DNA of 64,000 nucleotides from Sclerurus mexicanus. Its lineage: Eukaryota; Chordata; Aves; Passeriformes; Furnariidae. The notes under the pieces were generated by a model. That model ran no database searches. It was not told where the DNA came from and worked only from the letters and a program-made list of their open reading frames with translations. Position numbers and translations under genes: made by a program. The number at the start of each line of letters is the position of its first letter. Position 1 is the first letter of the stretch. Location of the stretch: assembly GCA_013396755.1 (NCBI GenBank), contig VWZF01004881.1:558001-622000 (forward strand). Reading direction: 5' to 3'. Of the stretch, positions 36,965-49,240 are shown one piece after another.

Positions 36965-37060
36965 TCTTCAAAAAGCTTCCAGCTCTGGGGTCTCCAGCAC
37001 AGCAAGGACATTGACCTGTTGGAGCGAGTCCGGAGGAGGCCACCAATGTTCCTACAACCT
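36965..37060 (+). repeat. Internal CR1 fragment
   Basis: Plus-strand match to an inner part of CR1: GGGGTCTCCAGCACAGCAAG, GACATTGACCTGTTGGAGCG and AGTCCGGAGGAGGCCACC. This block normally lies several hundred bases upstream of the 3' end, so the piece is broken on both sides. Confidence 0.75.
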
Positions 37061-39439
37061 TCCAGAATGTTCCAATATTCCAAAAGATCTTGGTTTTTAA
37101 AAAAATGAGGGTTTGGGGTGTTTTGCTGTTTTTTCTCCCTCTTTAAGCTTTGCTGTAGTACAGCGTGTTTTTAAATTTCAGTCTTAACTTTCCTTCCCTC
37201 ACACTGAACACCTGATATTTGTCTTATTGATCCACTCTTCTGCTCAGCCTTCCCTTCTCCTTCTGCACTGAATGTGTTTTGTTTCCTGAGGTCCCCGGTT
37301 CAAAACCCCTGCCAAACACACCACCAGGTACCTGATTCCTTAAATAACACCGTTGCAGGGCGGGGAAAAAATCCTGATCACCCTCACAAAGCCCTTCGGG
37401 GAGGGCAGGTTGAGTCTTTTGTAGGATACGTGAGCTGAGCTGCTGCCTGCAGATTGCAGAGGTCTTGGAAGGGCTGCTTTGTCCCCCAGAGCAGAGAGGG
37501 GTTAGGGATAACTCCGAGTGAGCCTGAGTGGGAAGGGCTGTTTTATGTCCCCTCAGACCCTTCTTTTTCATTGTCATGCAGGCAAGTCGAACTCCTGTGC
37601 TGTGAAATTGCAAACTGTTTCCATGGAGATGATTAATATGTTCATAAATCCACAATAATTCATTCACTGCGGGACCACAGAGGGTGAAACATCGGTTGTT
37701 GAAAGAAGAAGAAGCCCTTAAACCAGATTTTTTTTTTTCCTCTTCATAATAATCCAAATAAAGAAAGAGAACAATTAAAATCAAGTGAAAGCCAAATGAA
37801 CAGAATTTTGGATTGTTGTGTCTCCTTTATGGTGTTCAAGCCCTACCACAACAAGTGTCCTTTTGATTTGTGGCCTTAGAAAATGCTCAAAAATACCTTG
37901 TCATAAAACTTTTCAATGTCTAAAAGGTGAAACAAGCTCGTTCCATGATAATTAAGGTGTGTAGGAGGTGGATTATTGTTTTTTACAGAGTTCCACCATG
38001 CGAGAGGCACTTCTGGGCAGATGGTTTACAATAACCCCTGTCCAAGGTCATTCTTGTGCCTTAAATAAGAGCCCAGGTATGACAAGAATCATGTCCTGCT
38101 CATGAAACTGCAGCGTGTGCAGCTCTTGGCAAACACTGCCTTGTGATGGCCACCAGTGCAGACAATCCTGTCCTCAGCCAAAATCCAGCCTTTCCAAAGA
38201 CTTCAGTGGAAACTGGAGCAGCTCTCAAGCATTTGGAACAGCCTTGTTTTTAAATAAGTCACAGCTTGACTTAAGACTCAAACACCAAAATATACACAAA
38301 ATTGAACACGTTGAATTTTCACTCTATTTAACCCCAAATTAATAAAAAACTATTAACAGGAATGTGCAGAAAGCCAATGGTCGTGTTAGCACGGGTCATT
38401 GAAGAAGAAAGAGAAGCGCTCTCTAATCCTCAGAGCTTCCATACATGCTTTACCTTTTCTATTGCATCTCCCCTTAATGAGTAATTTTCTGGTTAAATCT
38501 GTGCTTCTAAAACTCAGCCAAACATCCTGGGATGTGATAGACAAGCAGAGCTTTTCCCCCTCCTTCACACAGCCCTCTTGGCTGATGGCAGTGCTGTAAA
38601 AACTCACTTCAAAGCAGCCGAGGAGAGATGAAGGGCTGGATGGGGGAGATGAAAATTCTCATCCCGGTCTAGACCTTCCAAAGAAGCAGAAGCAATTAAT
38701 TTTAATTAGATTAATTAAAAGTAATTTGAAATTCAAAATTTGGTGCTGCACTTCTGACACCCCGGTTTATCAGGGTTAGTCACCTGGTTTGACCCCAGGC
38801 AATCCCAGGGATTTGGCAAAGGTGCAAAACTTGGGCCTGAAATGGCAGAGAACGAAGTCATTCATTGTCTCATTTTCTAGGTGACAAACAGCACCACAGG
38901 GTGACCTCACACAGGTCCAGTTTCCAGTCTGGGGCGGCAAAAACATGTGGGACACTCAATTTAGGCCATTCCCTGTTAGAACACCAGAAGCAACAGCTCA
39001 GATCTTCTGGATCCAGCTGCCCAACCCTGCTTTCTGCAAGGCTGAAAGACCTCTGAAAAGGTCTGTTCATAGGAGAGCTGGGAGAAACGTGCTGAGCGTG
39101 CTGGAGGTGCGGTTTGTACCTTATCCTATCCAGTTTGGGGAGACCAAGCCTACAGAGCTCCCGCCATTCAAATTCTACGGGAGGAACCTCTCACAGAAAA
39201 TTCCAAATAATATTGGCACTTGGATGAAGGTGCAGCAGTGAATGATTTCCCTCCCTTTTGATCAAAGGGAGACTTTTACAAAGGGAAAAGCAGCCTGGAG
39301 TTGGAGGTGCCCTTCGCCTAAGAGTGTATATATAAATATTTTGCTCCTATATGGGCAATGTAATCAAATTGAAATATATTCCTCTTTGACACTTTCATCT
39401 GTTTCTTCCTGTTTCTTTCTGCTGGAGAGGGATTTTTGA
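37061..39439. other. Intergenic stretch with AT-rich palindromic cluster
   Basis: Holds a poly-T run (37729-37738) and a TAAT-rich inverted-repeat cluster at 38693-38737. The plus-strand frame at 38945-39241 (98 codons) has no recognised family. No gene is called. Confidence 0.45.
38693..38737. promoter_or_regulatory. AT-rich homeodomain-core inverted-repeat cluster
   Basis: Arms TTTTAATTA (38700-38708) and TAATTAAAA (38712-38720) form a perfect 9-base inverted repeat around GAT. It is followed by TTTGAA-A-TTCAAA at 38725-38737. At least five TAAT/ATTA cores fall within about 35 bases. Homeodomain binding is inferred; AT-rich composition raises the chance of such palindromes. Confidence 0.35.
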
Positions 39440-39728
39440 CAAGGGCACACAGCGGTAGGATGAGGGGGAATGGATTTAAGCTTAAGGAGAGTAGATTTAA
39501 AGTGGATATTGGGAAGGAATTGTTCCCTGGGAGGGTGGGCAGACCCTGGCACAGGGTGCCCAGAGAAGCTGTGGCTGCCCCTGGATCCCTGGAAGTGCCC
39601 AAGGCCAGGTTGGACGGGGCTTGGAGCATCCTGGGCTGGTGGAAGGTGTCCCTGCCCATGGCAGGGGTGGAGTTTGTTGATTTTAAGGTCCCTTCCAACC
39701 CAAACCACTCTGTGATTTGATGATTCTT
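39440..39728 (+). repeat. CR1 LINE 3' fragment
   Basis: Plus-strand copy from the GGGGGAATGGATTTAAGC block through GGGTGGGCAGACCCTGGCAC, CCCAGAGAAGCTGTGGCTGC and CATGGCAGGGGTGGAG to CCCAACCCAAACCACTCTG and a TGATTTGATGATTC tail. The tail retains the short direct repeat typical of CR1 ends. Confidence 0.93.
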
Positions 39729-42700
39729 TCAGCCTTCATTCCATGAGAGCCCAAGGCACACAGGCAGCAGAATTTCCACCTGGCAAACTTGTTCCTGGCA
39801 GTGAGAGGAGATTTTCTCTGCCCAGATCTGTTTTGATGCTCCTTTCCAGCCTTTGCAGCACCTGCCCAGAGCTGCCTGTTAACCCACCCTGCGGAGGGTC
39901 AGGCAGGATCTGGTGGAGAGAGGAGCAAAGGTGGCAGTGCCTGCAGGTCCTGGCAGATTCTCTGGCTCCAGCTCTGCCCCTGCTGCAGTGGGGCAGGGCC
40001 AGGGCACTCCCGCTGTGCCCATGTGCCCAAAGCCCAGCTGCAGCTCCTGCTGGCTGGCTGGGTGAAGGCAAAGCCAAGCCCTGCAGCTCAGGCTGTGCTG
40101 GGTGACCAGGGCTGGCTCAGCACGGGCAGCCTCCACCAGCAGTGGCAGAATATGTGCCAGGGGGCTCTGCAGCTGTGCCATGCTGGTTATGGCATGCCAT
40201 GTCACTGGGCACAGTGGCAAAAGGGAGTCCTGGAAGCACAGGATGGGAAAATCAGGTCCAGTGGAGACAATTTGTTAAATAGTCAAAACTCCCTTTTTTT
40301 AATGCTTTTAATGTCTCCACTTAGAAATTTAACCCCAGTCCAGGCTGTATTTTTAAGCTTTAAGTTTTTAGTTTTCCTGTACCTAAAGATATAGGGAATG
40401 TACCCTTTATATCCTGGGATCACATTCCCAAAAACTTACCTCTGGGTGTGACACTGTGCAATGGGGACATTCTCATTATTCACCAGCACTTATGAAGAAG
40501 TATTAAAGCTGCCCAGAACCTTTGACTGCCCAGCCTGGGGTGACCCTGGGAAGTCCCTTATCTCCAGCCCTCTCTGGTGCAGGGCTCAGCTCAGCCCCGG
40601 CACAGCCACGGGCTCCTGAGACACAGATGGAAATCCAATTCCTGGCAGAGCTTGGCTGCCAAGGACCAGGGAATTACCTCGAGCAGTCAATAGCACTGAA
40701 TTAATAAAACTCGGTGCTATTTGTGCTGGGCATTGTTCTCAGGATCAGGCCTGGCTTATCCAGTGCTTTTCCCCTGTGTTAAAGACCAGCATGCAGGAAA
40801 CAGAAAAACTCCAATTTAGTGGAGTAAAATTTGGCTTTAATATGATAAAACAAGGATGCTTGTCTTTTTCCAGCAAGAAACAGCAGGGCATCTGATTCTG
40901 TCCTTTGTCTTCAGGTTGTAAGAGAGCAACATTTGGTTCAAAAGCCTCCAAACATGTTAATTTCTGCATTATTCATTCATTGATCAAACCAGTTTACTAT
41001 CATTACTTTCCTGCCCTGGAATCAAAGTCAGACTGAACCAGAGCCCAGCAACTTTGAGGAGATGTTAGAAATTTTCAGGATGCAACAATTTTCAACTTTC
41101 CACAAGGTGCAACAGATCATTTCTATAAAACAGGTTCTTCCTCCTTTGGCAAGAGTCAGGTGAGGTGAGGGCAGAAAATGGCATTTCCAGCCCATAGTGG
41201 TGGTTACCCCAGAGCTGGGCACAGCAATTCCCTGCCCAGAGGGATTTTCATCTGGAAAAATCCAGGTAGTTCTTTCTGAAGGATTCTTAGCATGAGGTTT
41301 GTGCGGATCATACAGGGCTGAGTTTCTCAGCAAATCAAACCAAGGAGGGGAAAATGAAAGAAAAAAAAAAACAAATCAAGTTTTACAGCATTAAAACTAA
41401 ACCAATAAATCTAATTCAAAGTCATTTTCCTCCTCCCCTCTAGTCCTGTTCCATTTAGGTAGATGGTACCTCCTGCAAAATAAAGTGCTTTGAGCAATGT
41501 ACAGAATGAAAATCCCGCTTGCCTATTTGTGTCTTCGGTATTTTGTGAGCCATGAAAAGTTGTCACCAAGAGAGGGAGGGAACTTCAGGTCTAATTCCCT
41601 GCACCAGGAGGAAAGGGGCCCAGAGAGGTAGAAACCAGAGCAAACACACTTACAATAACATTTATTATATCCTAGGCCCAGCACAGGGAGATTGGGTGCT
41701 GGGGTGCCAGAACATCATTTCAAACAGACAATTCTTATCAACCTACAGGCAGCTTTTAAAACGTATTTGCTGACAGGGACAAAGTGTGGCTTAAACGAGG
41801 AGCTCGGAGTCTGCTGCTTCTTACATATTTTATTTAGAGACTCACCAATTTGCCAGTTAACCACACCATCTGTCTTGGAAATGGAGGCACTTTAATAAAA
41901 CTGCTGCTCTCTCCTAGTTCATCTTGCTCCCTGAAATCCTTCGAATTGCTCACAGGTCCTTCCAGCTCCCAAAACTGGACACTTCGTGATTTATGATGAC
42001 AACGCTCGCCTCAAATGGGCGCAGAAAATAATTGTTATTCGTTTTTATGATTGAATTTATTTTTCCTCTCCTCAAGTACCATGACCTAATGTGTTTTAAA
42101 AATAGGTGGGTTTAGGAACGGCAAGACTTATGATCTCCTGTCCAAGGACTGATATTGAAATGGGCTCAGTGTTCCCAAGTTCCACAGAAACCAAAGGGAA
42201 TTAAAGGGATCAGCCTGATCCAGGGGTGGGCCTGGCATAATTATCCTCTCTGATGGCTTTTAAAAGAGCAAATGAGGCTGCACCAAAAAAATTACAATGT
42301 TTTTATTCAATGTTTCCCAAGTTTTAATGCAGTTTTGCATTACCTCCCTCGTGCTGGTAAGGAAGGGAATGAAGGCGCCGACTTTCTGCACCTCCAGGAG
42401 TCATCAAGGTCCCAGAGCTCCTGCAGGGGACTAAATGAAACCCAAGGGATTGACTGACCCTCAGAACTTGTAAACCAAATTCATTCTGCTGCCAGAAGTT
42501 AATTCTAGACACAGTTCCTTTCCCTCTAAAAATTCCCAACAAATACATTGCTCTGCAAAAGTTCCTTGTGTCCAATTTCTGTATCGATTTCCAGGAAAAT
42601 CCTGTAAAAATCGTGCTTTTAATTTTGCCTTTTTTTCCTCTCCAAATCTTTACAGAATAGTTGGATTGGCACAAAGTCAGAGTTGGAACAGAAAGCCACA

Positions 42701-43284
42701 CAAAACCATCCACATGAATCTGCTGTGTGTGATTTAGGATTGTTTTGAAGGTTTTATTCACATACTCTGTAGACAATTATAGATTGGATTCTTCATTGGA
42801 ATAAGCTACAAAATATTCTATGCCCGGGATTCCTGAAAAGAATCTTAAATATTGAGAAAGAATGTCAATATCTGAGAGGACAAGATTTCAAATTCTGTTT
42901 GATGGTTTGGCATTTGAACTTCTCTCCTTATTGCACAGTGAATTTACTTTTACTGGTCTGCCTCGCAAACATCCCATTTTCAGTTGTTCTGTCAATAATG
43001 GGAACTGAAACAGTGGAGAGGAGGCAAGAATTTAACTTCATCAGTTTATAAAATACATAAAAATCAAATCTATAAAATAGAAATCTGAGACTATTCTTTC
43101 GTGGATAAAAGTGAGCTTGGGATACTCAAGATATTTTAATTACAACTAGAAAATAATGCTGCAGGGGAGGAGAGAATGGGGAGTGGAAATTTCAGAGGAA
43201 GGGGAGAGAAAAGGGAAGAGGAACTCAAAAAAAAAGAGACTTTTTCAACAGCAAAGTATTAAAAAAACCCTAACCCAAACTGGC

Positions 43285-43440
43285 TCAATTAGTACTATCT
43301 CTGCCATTCATATTAATTAAAAAATGCTTATCACCAGATGATATTGCTTGTTTGCACCATCCTTACTTCATTAGCGCTAATTGGAAGTAATTACGACTGA
43401 TATGTGAAATATTTAATTAAAAGATTTATCTGCTTCTATT
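43285..43440. promoter_or_regulatory. Candidate homeodomain-bound non-coding element
   Basis: AT-rich segment with repeated ATTA/TAAT cores. It includes ATTAATTAA near 43313 and a perfect 12-base palindrome ATTAGCGCTAAT at 43370-43381, followed by AAGTAATTAC and ATTTAATTAAAAG. Function is inferred from motifs only. Confidence 0.35.
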
Positions 43441-44068
43441 GTCATGTTTCTGAACCATCTGCAGTGTCTCCAGCACCGCACTGGCCCCTCTGGATCCTCT
43501 GCAGGAATTCCCATTCCCTGTCTTTCCCCATTGTGAGTCCCAGTCCTGTCAATCCAAAAGAAACCTAAATATTAAGCTTTACCTTCCCCTCCAGAAACCA
43601 ACACCCTGAGAGGAGAACTGGGGTCTTTTTCCTGTGGTTCCTGAGAAATTGGGATACAGAGTCTCCCAGACACCTTTCTCTCCCTCCAGAAGCCTCCTCG
43701 TCTTCCCTCTGACGTCGTCTCCGAGTTCAGCCCAGTGACCCAGCGTTGTTTTCCTCCAGGTTTCATGACCCTTCCTGTTTGGGTGATGCACATCGATGTC
43801 CTCCCTCCTGAGGGCTCTCGGAAGAATGGATTCCTGCTTTGACTTTCCCCACCTCTGAATCCCCAAGCCCAGAAGATTCCCAACGGGATGGGAGGGAAAA
43901 CAACAGCTGGTTCGGAAGTCACACTCTGCTGTTTCACAGTTTTTCCCTCGGTGCTGGAGAGCCCTGGCAGAGACAGTGAAAAACAGGTTCTGCCCCACTG
44001 AGTGCCCAGTTGCTGCCAGGCTTTGCTGGCTCTCCACAGCTCCTGCTGGGAATGGTGGTGAGGGCAGA

Positions 44069-44119
44069 GGCACAGCTGAGGTTGGCACAGCTGAGGTTGG
44101 CACAGCTGAGGTTGGCACG
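44069..44119. repeat. 15-bp tandem repeat
   Basis: The unit GGCACAGCTGAGGTT is repeated exactly three times (44069, 44084, 44099), followed by a partial copy. On the minus strand it gives the repeated peptide VPTSA in a chance frame. Confidence 0.9.
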
Positions 44120-44204
44120 GCCTCGGCGTGCTGGGAACTCCAGTGCCTGTGTCTGTACACAGAGGGCACAGGAGCTCCAGTGGGAAAAGCCACAGAGGTC
44201 ACAA

Positions 44205-44475
44205 GCCCTGGAAAATCACTGCAGTTGGAAAAGGCTTCCAAAGGCCAAACTTTGCCCCAACACCACCTTGTCAACTCATCACGTCACCAAGTGTCACAGC
44301 GACTCGTTCTTGGACACCCCCAGGGACGGTGACTCTACCACTGCCCTGGGCAGCCTGTGCCAGCCTGTGCCAATACCCAAACCCATTTTCAGTGAAGAAA
44401 TTCTTCCTAATATCCAACCTGAACCTCCCCTTGAGGCCACTCCCCCTTGTTATCACCCAGTAGAAGAGGCCAAAC
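44205..44475 (-). repeat. CR1 3' fragment
   Basis: Minus-strand copy: CACTGCAGTTGGAAAAGGC, CACCAAGTGTCACAGCGACT, ACACCCCCAGGGACGGTGAC, CCACTGCCCTGGGCAGCCTG and CCTAATATCCAACCTGAACC. It contains a CAGCCTGTGC doublet from a 10-base local duplication near 44350-44370. Confidence 0.87.
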
Positions 44476-46512
44476 CCCAAATTGCGTTGTGCTCAATTAA
44501 AGGCTCATTGTAGGCAAGAAACTGCTGTTTCCTGTACAAATATCCTGCCAAATACATTATTTTACATTAAATGCAGTCTGATGATTCCCCTGCCCATGCT
44601 CCTGTCACCCCTGCAATCCCCAGCACTTGGTGTAGGGTATCTTTTGACAGCTACACTTGCAAAGATCCTTTTCTTTGGTTTGCAGTAGCAGTGCTTTGTA
44701 TTAAATTGTTTCTCTTCTCAAAGCCCACAGCCACACCGTGTCACTCGGTCACAAAGCACTGCCAGGCTTCAGCATCTCTCTCTGCCTCAGAATGAATAGT
44801 CTGGGTCATCAACTGCAGCTTGTCCAAACCCAGCTCTTCAGACTGCTGAGGGTAAAGTGCCTTTTATAATCTCATAAACCAGGAGGCTGAAATTATCACC
44901 ACAGTTGTCAGGAGTTTTATAGAGATTAAATCTCCTCTATGATAGACTGGGAGCAAAGCTGAGGGTTTGTTTATGAGATAAAAAGCAACCATAAAGAGAG
45001 AATTGGCTTCTCTCGCTCTCCACAAACCTTGTTTGAAAACTTTCTGGCAGTTCTACAAGAGCAAAAACACAGAAACACCAAAAATGAACAGTTTCTCCCC
45101 GATTTGATCCTTCCTTACCAAATACCCTGGCACAGGAAGTACTTTCTGCAGAATAACATGGTTTCAACGGGCACCGGGGAGAGTTTTCAGGGAAAGAAGT
45201 GCAGAGAATATTGCCTCAGATTTATATTTTATACATTTGATTTTAGATTCATATTTTGTATATTGATGAAGTTAAATTGCTGCCTCCTCTCCATGTCTGT
45301 AGTCCCCAGCATTAACAGAACAACTGGAAATTCAGCAGTGGCACAGTCCTGACAGGGAATCTTTTCACTTTGGCTCAGGGCTTTGGGGCGTCTCTTCAGC
45401 AGCCACAAGTTTAATCAAATACCTCATGAGGAAATAAATTTTGAGGCAGAGAATACCATTGGCATCACAGAACCCACAAGAATTGGGTTGAAGGGGCAGA
45501 AACCCTGGAAAGAGCTTTGTGGTCTGTGCAGGAAAGAGTCAATCCCACAAGAGGTGCTGGAAGACTTGTTGGCCAAGTTGTTGCTTTGCTCTAGCTCACT
45601 TCCCATGGGGAATTACATCATTTATTCAGATAATTACTTGGGTAAGAGTTAGGAATTAGCCTTCTATCCCTGTCTGACTAAATGCTTTGGACATCAGGTC
45701 CAGCCTGGCACCCAGCTGCAGTTGAGGGACGCTCACTCTCCAGTTGGAGTTCTCCATCCACATTGTGGAGATAATAAAGGTGTTTGCAATAAACTCAAAC
45801 CACTGAAACTAAATCAAAACCCTTCCCCAGGGTCACGGGATGTTGGAAACAGGAAGCTGTGGCCGGGCCTGTTTTGCTGAAGGACTGGGACACAGCCAAG
45901 GAGCCCAGATCCTGAAATTATTTAAGAGCAGATATTCCCAGCAGGTGCTGAAAGCAGCTTTTCCAGAGGTAATGAAAGGAAACTAATAAAAATAAAGCTT
46001 TCAACGTGAGGAAAACAGACCTCCAAAACTCCATTCTCAATGTACTTAAACTACAATGCAACTTCTCCAAATCAAAGAAACAGAGACTTTTCTGACAGAA
46101 TCCACGCCAGGCATCTGTAAACTCATAAAAAAACCCAAAAAACAAAAGTCACTTTCCCCCAAAAAGTTCACATTTGGCTTAGTTTTCCTTCATGTTAACT
46201 TTCAAATAAGCCTTCCTCCTGCATTTAGACGAAGCCTTTACTCTGACATTGCCTTGAGATGCTCTGGCTGTTAGTAATAATAAGGACAAGTGAGAAATTA
46301 TTAAAAGAGATTTATTGAAAGTGACTGAATGCTCCAGGGTACCATAGTAGGAGGTTCGATCCTCAGAACAATTTCATACAGCATATTGAGGCCGTTCAGA
46401 CTTTCAACTTAAAAAATGTTCAAGTTTCTCCTGATTCAGAGCTACTTTGACACAACTTCAAAGCAGAAGCGTCTCAAAGCAGCGTTGAAGGAAAAATGGA
46501 AGTATTTTACAA

Positions 46513-46551
46513 TGACAGCTCTAATATCCGAGCTCGGCCTAAAAGCTGTCA
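46513..46551. promoter_or_regulatory. Nested palindrome with TALE-type half-sites
   Basis: Arms TGACAGCT (46513-46520) and AGCTGTCA (46544-46551) enclose a perfect 10-base palindrome CCGAGCTCGG (46528-46537). The two centres coincide to within half a base. TGACAG half-sites match MEIS/TGIF-type homeodomain motifs; binding is inferred. Confidence 0.35.
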
Positions 46552-47166
46552 AATAAATTAATAGTGATCTGATAGGGAACCTTCTCATGCACTGATGGCC
46601 TTGGGTTTTAGCCTACTTTTTTGGGCCAATGCGTTTGGAGATGAATTTAGGAAATGCTCACTCGTGCTACCGGTTTGGGTGGCCCTTGACCATGACTAAT
46701 CCACTCAGTGCCTGTTAACTACAATGTTATCTGCTAAAACATCTAAAAATAAATTATCCAGCTCATCTGAGCACGCTGCTCTAGTGAGAGGTGTCCCTCT
46801 GTCCCATGTCCCTTCCACTTGGTGATTCTAGGATTATTTCATTTTCCCCACAGGTAAGGAGGTTGTGGCTAATTAGTATCTGTGTTGTACTTCCTTGGGG
46901 TTTATTTTTCCTTAAATGTTTGTATTTCCTCAACAGAATCACTAAGGTTGGAAAAAATCAATTCTATTTTGCAAACTCACCCAATTTCATCAAATGAAAG
47001 TCTAAACTTTCTTTTTCACCTCATGGCGTTTCTGGGTTCCCACTCTGAACTAATTTCTCTTACAAAAGACCACTCCTGTCTCACTCTTCTGCACATAAAT
47101 AGTACTCTGGTCTACAGCTTCAATCTTGTTGAACAAAATATATCAACTCCTGCCTTTTTTAAGTCT

Positions 47167-47185
47167 AAATAAAATAAAATAAAAT
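47167..47185. repeat. (AAAAT)n simple repeat
   Basis: About four AAAAT units. Confidence 0.8.
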
Positions 47186-47655
47186 CCATTCCCTTAATCT
47201 CTGTCCCTTCATGAAAATTGCTGTAGTAAGTGTAGTTGAAGAGGTTAAATCAGGTATGAATTCCATCTCTACAAAGGACAAAGAGAGTTTCCTGTCAAAG
47301 TTAAAACTTCAGAAATAAGCAATAATTTGTCCTGGGGTTACTGTGGGTCAGGGGCTGCTGCCTGGGAATAAAATCCAGCTTGTGTTTTTGAGGAGCATCA
47401 AAGAAAGGTCAGAAGTTTGCCCCTGGTCTAACAAACCGTGTGTTACACACCAGTTGGGATTTCCCAAGCCACAAGTTCATTCCATTGAGGAAAATCTTCA
47501 GCAAAAGCTGGATTTGATTGTATTTCATTTGTCTTAGAGACTGAGCAGCACAAATACAACCCTGACGGTGCTTATGCTGGGGGAAATGTGTGCCATGAAG
47601 GAAGGTTGAGTTTCTGGGGACACTCATGTCACAATTCCAGGGTCCCTGAGGCTGG

Positions 47656-47995
47656 CAAAGCCCTCCCAGCCCACGGAGCCCACCCTGTGCCCGATGCCCA
47701 CCTTGTCCCCCAGCCCAGAGCTCTGAGTGCCATGGCCAGTCCTGCCTTGGGCACCTCCAGGGCTGGGCACTCCAACCCTCCCTGGGCAGCCCCTGCCAAG
47801 GCCTGACCACCGCTTCCATGGAGAAATCCCTCCTGATGTCCAACTCAACCTCCCCTGGTGCAGCTTGAAGTCATTTCCTCCCATTCTGTCCCTGTTCCCT
47901 GGGAGAAGACTCCAGCCCCTACCTGACTCCCCTCTCCTGTCAGGGAATTGCAGAGAGCCAGAAGGTCCTCCCTGGAGACCAAACCTGCCCTGTTT
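47656..47995 (-). repeat. GC-rich CR1 3' fragment
   Basis: Minus-strand copy of a GC-rich subtype: CAAAGCCCTCCCAGCCCACG, CCACCTTGTCCCCCAGCCC, GCACTCCAACCCTCCCTGGG, CAGCCCCTGCCAAGGCCTG and CCCCTGGTGCAGCTTGAAG. It shares this subtype with the opposite-strand copy at 59396-59662. Frames over it are GC-driven. Confidence 0.9.
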
Positions 47996-49149
47996 GGCTA
48001 CAACGTGGCCAGCACTTCACAAGAAACTCCAGTTCTGAGCCATGGGCCTCAAAAAAATGTGTTCCAAGTATGAACTCCACCCAGAAACACCAGATGAACT
48101 TTCAGCATCTTCCAAGCCACTGGTAAATGCTGGATGTGATATTCCAGGGATAACCTCCACCCCCAAATGCTGTTCAGTCCAGCTGCGCCTGACCTTCTGC
48201 TCTAAATGACTGGTTTTCCACAACCCAAGCCGTGGTATGGATGGAGAGCCAGTGCTGCATGTGGAAAAGAGACTCACAGTGCCTTCATTACCTCTGACTG
48301 GATGGAGAACTCAACACTTTTTCATTGGTTATGTGGCGTGTGCTGTAATTTCCTGCCATTTAGCAACTTGCTTTGCAGGGTTTTTGGGTGGTAACCTTGC
48401 AAACCAATGAGCAGATGGAGATCATCCTTGCCCTTGTGTTCACTCAACTAGAGAAGGACCACTTGTGTTTGGACAGCTGGGAACTACTTTAGGAGAGTCT
48501 GATTTGCAAAATGCTGAGTGGGTTGCAAATGGCTCTGGCTGCACAATTTCGGCATCTCGTGACTGCAGTGATGGGATTTTGCAGCCAGCGTTTGGTCCGT
48601 GGCCACAAACCCAGGGGCAAGAGTTTGGATGGACTCAAGTCTTTCCATCTCTTCATGGCACAGGGGGATGAACAGGGAAGAGCCAGCATGGGTCTGCCCA
48701 ACTAAGTGTATCTTTTAATGCAATTTGAATTTTGCTTAGTTTGAAAGGGGAAATATTTATCACACCTCGAAGGGCCCAGATGTGCCACTAATGACAGCTG
48801 GTAATGGCACTTGTAACACTGTGGCCTCAGCCACGGCCGTGGAGAGGCAGAGAGAATCAGATTTCCCTGCTGGGAACGTGCTCTCAGTTATTTCAGGGAT
48901 AAATTAATTTGCTCTGTCTGTGGGGTTAAAAATGTCTCAGTACGATTAAGCAGATTTCTCACGGTTGCAAATGATACAGGCACTGCAAGGGCAGGTCAGG
49001 CATCCACTGGGGTTCCCCATCCCCTTCCACAGGAGATGGGCCACTTGTTCCTCCTTCACTGTGAGGAGGGATGTGAAAGCCAGAAATAATTCCCTTTTTA
49101 ATAATTAAAAAATGTTCCCACTGGGAAGGATGCCCCTTGGGGATGGGGG
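47996..49149. other. Intergenic stretch, no gene recognised
   Basis: Overlapping short frames only. No repeat was recognised. Confidence 0.5.
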
Positions 49150-49240
49150 TTAGTGGTGGGTTTGGCAACGCTGGGTTAAAGGTTGGGCTGGAGGATCTGA
49201 AAGGGTTTTTCCAACCTAAATGATGTTTCTATGATGTTAA
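49150..49240 (+). repeat. CR1 3'-end fragment
   Basis: Plus-strand terminus of the type with GGTTTGGCAACGCTGGGTTA, AAAGGTTGGGCTGGAGGATC and TTTTTCCAACCTAAATGATG, then TTTCTATGATG. Confidence 0.85.

Larger units (their letters stand above)
39729..44204. other. Intergenic stretch, GC-rich then AT-rich, no gene supported
   Basis: Bases 39730-40250 are GC-rich and carry overlapping frames of 113-123 codons on both strands without recognisable domains. The rest is AT-rich. Bases 43285-43440 look like a homeodomain-bound enhancer (listed separately). The minus-strand frame of 231 codons at 43579-44274 has no recognisable domain and overlaps the 15-bp tandem repeat. Confidence 0.45.
44476..47655. 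other. Intergenic stretch, conserved-looking part near 46500-46760
   Basis: No gene is supported. Bases 46500-46760 have a mixed, non-repetitive texture and a nested palindrome (listed separately). An (AAAAT)n run lies at 47167-47185. Confidence 0.45.

Noticed and set aside
38945..39241. 98-codon plus-strand frame with a protein-like C-terminal half
   Set aside because: No splice context or recognised family; the length is within chance expectation.
43266..43276. CCCTAACCC, telomere-like
   Set aside because: A single short match; not an interstitial telomeric array.
43579..44274. 231-codon minus-strand open frame
   Set aside because: It includes the 15-bp tandem repeat and enters a CR1 fragment; no domain is visible.
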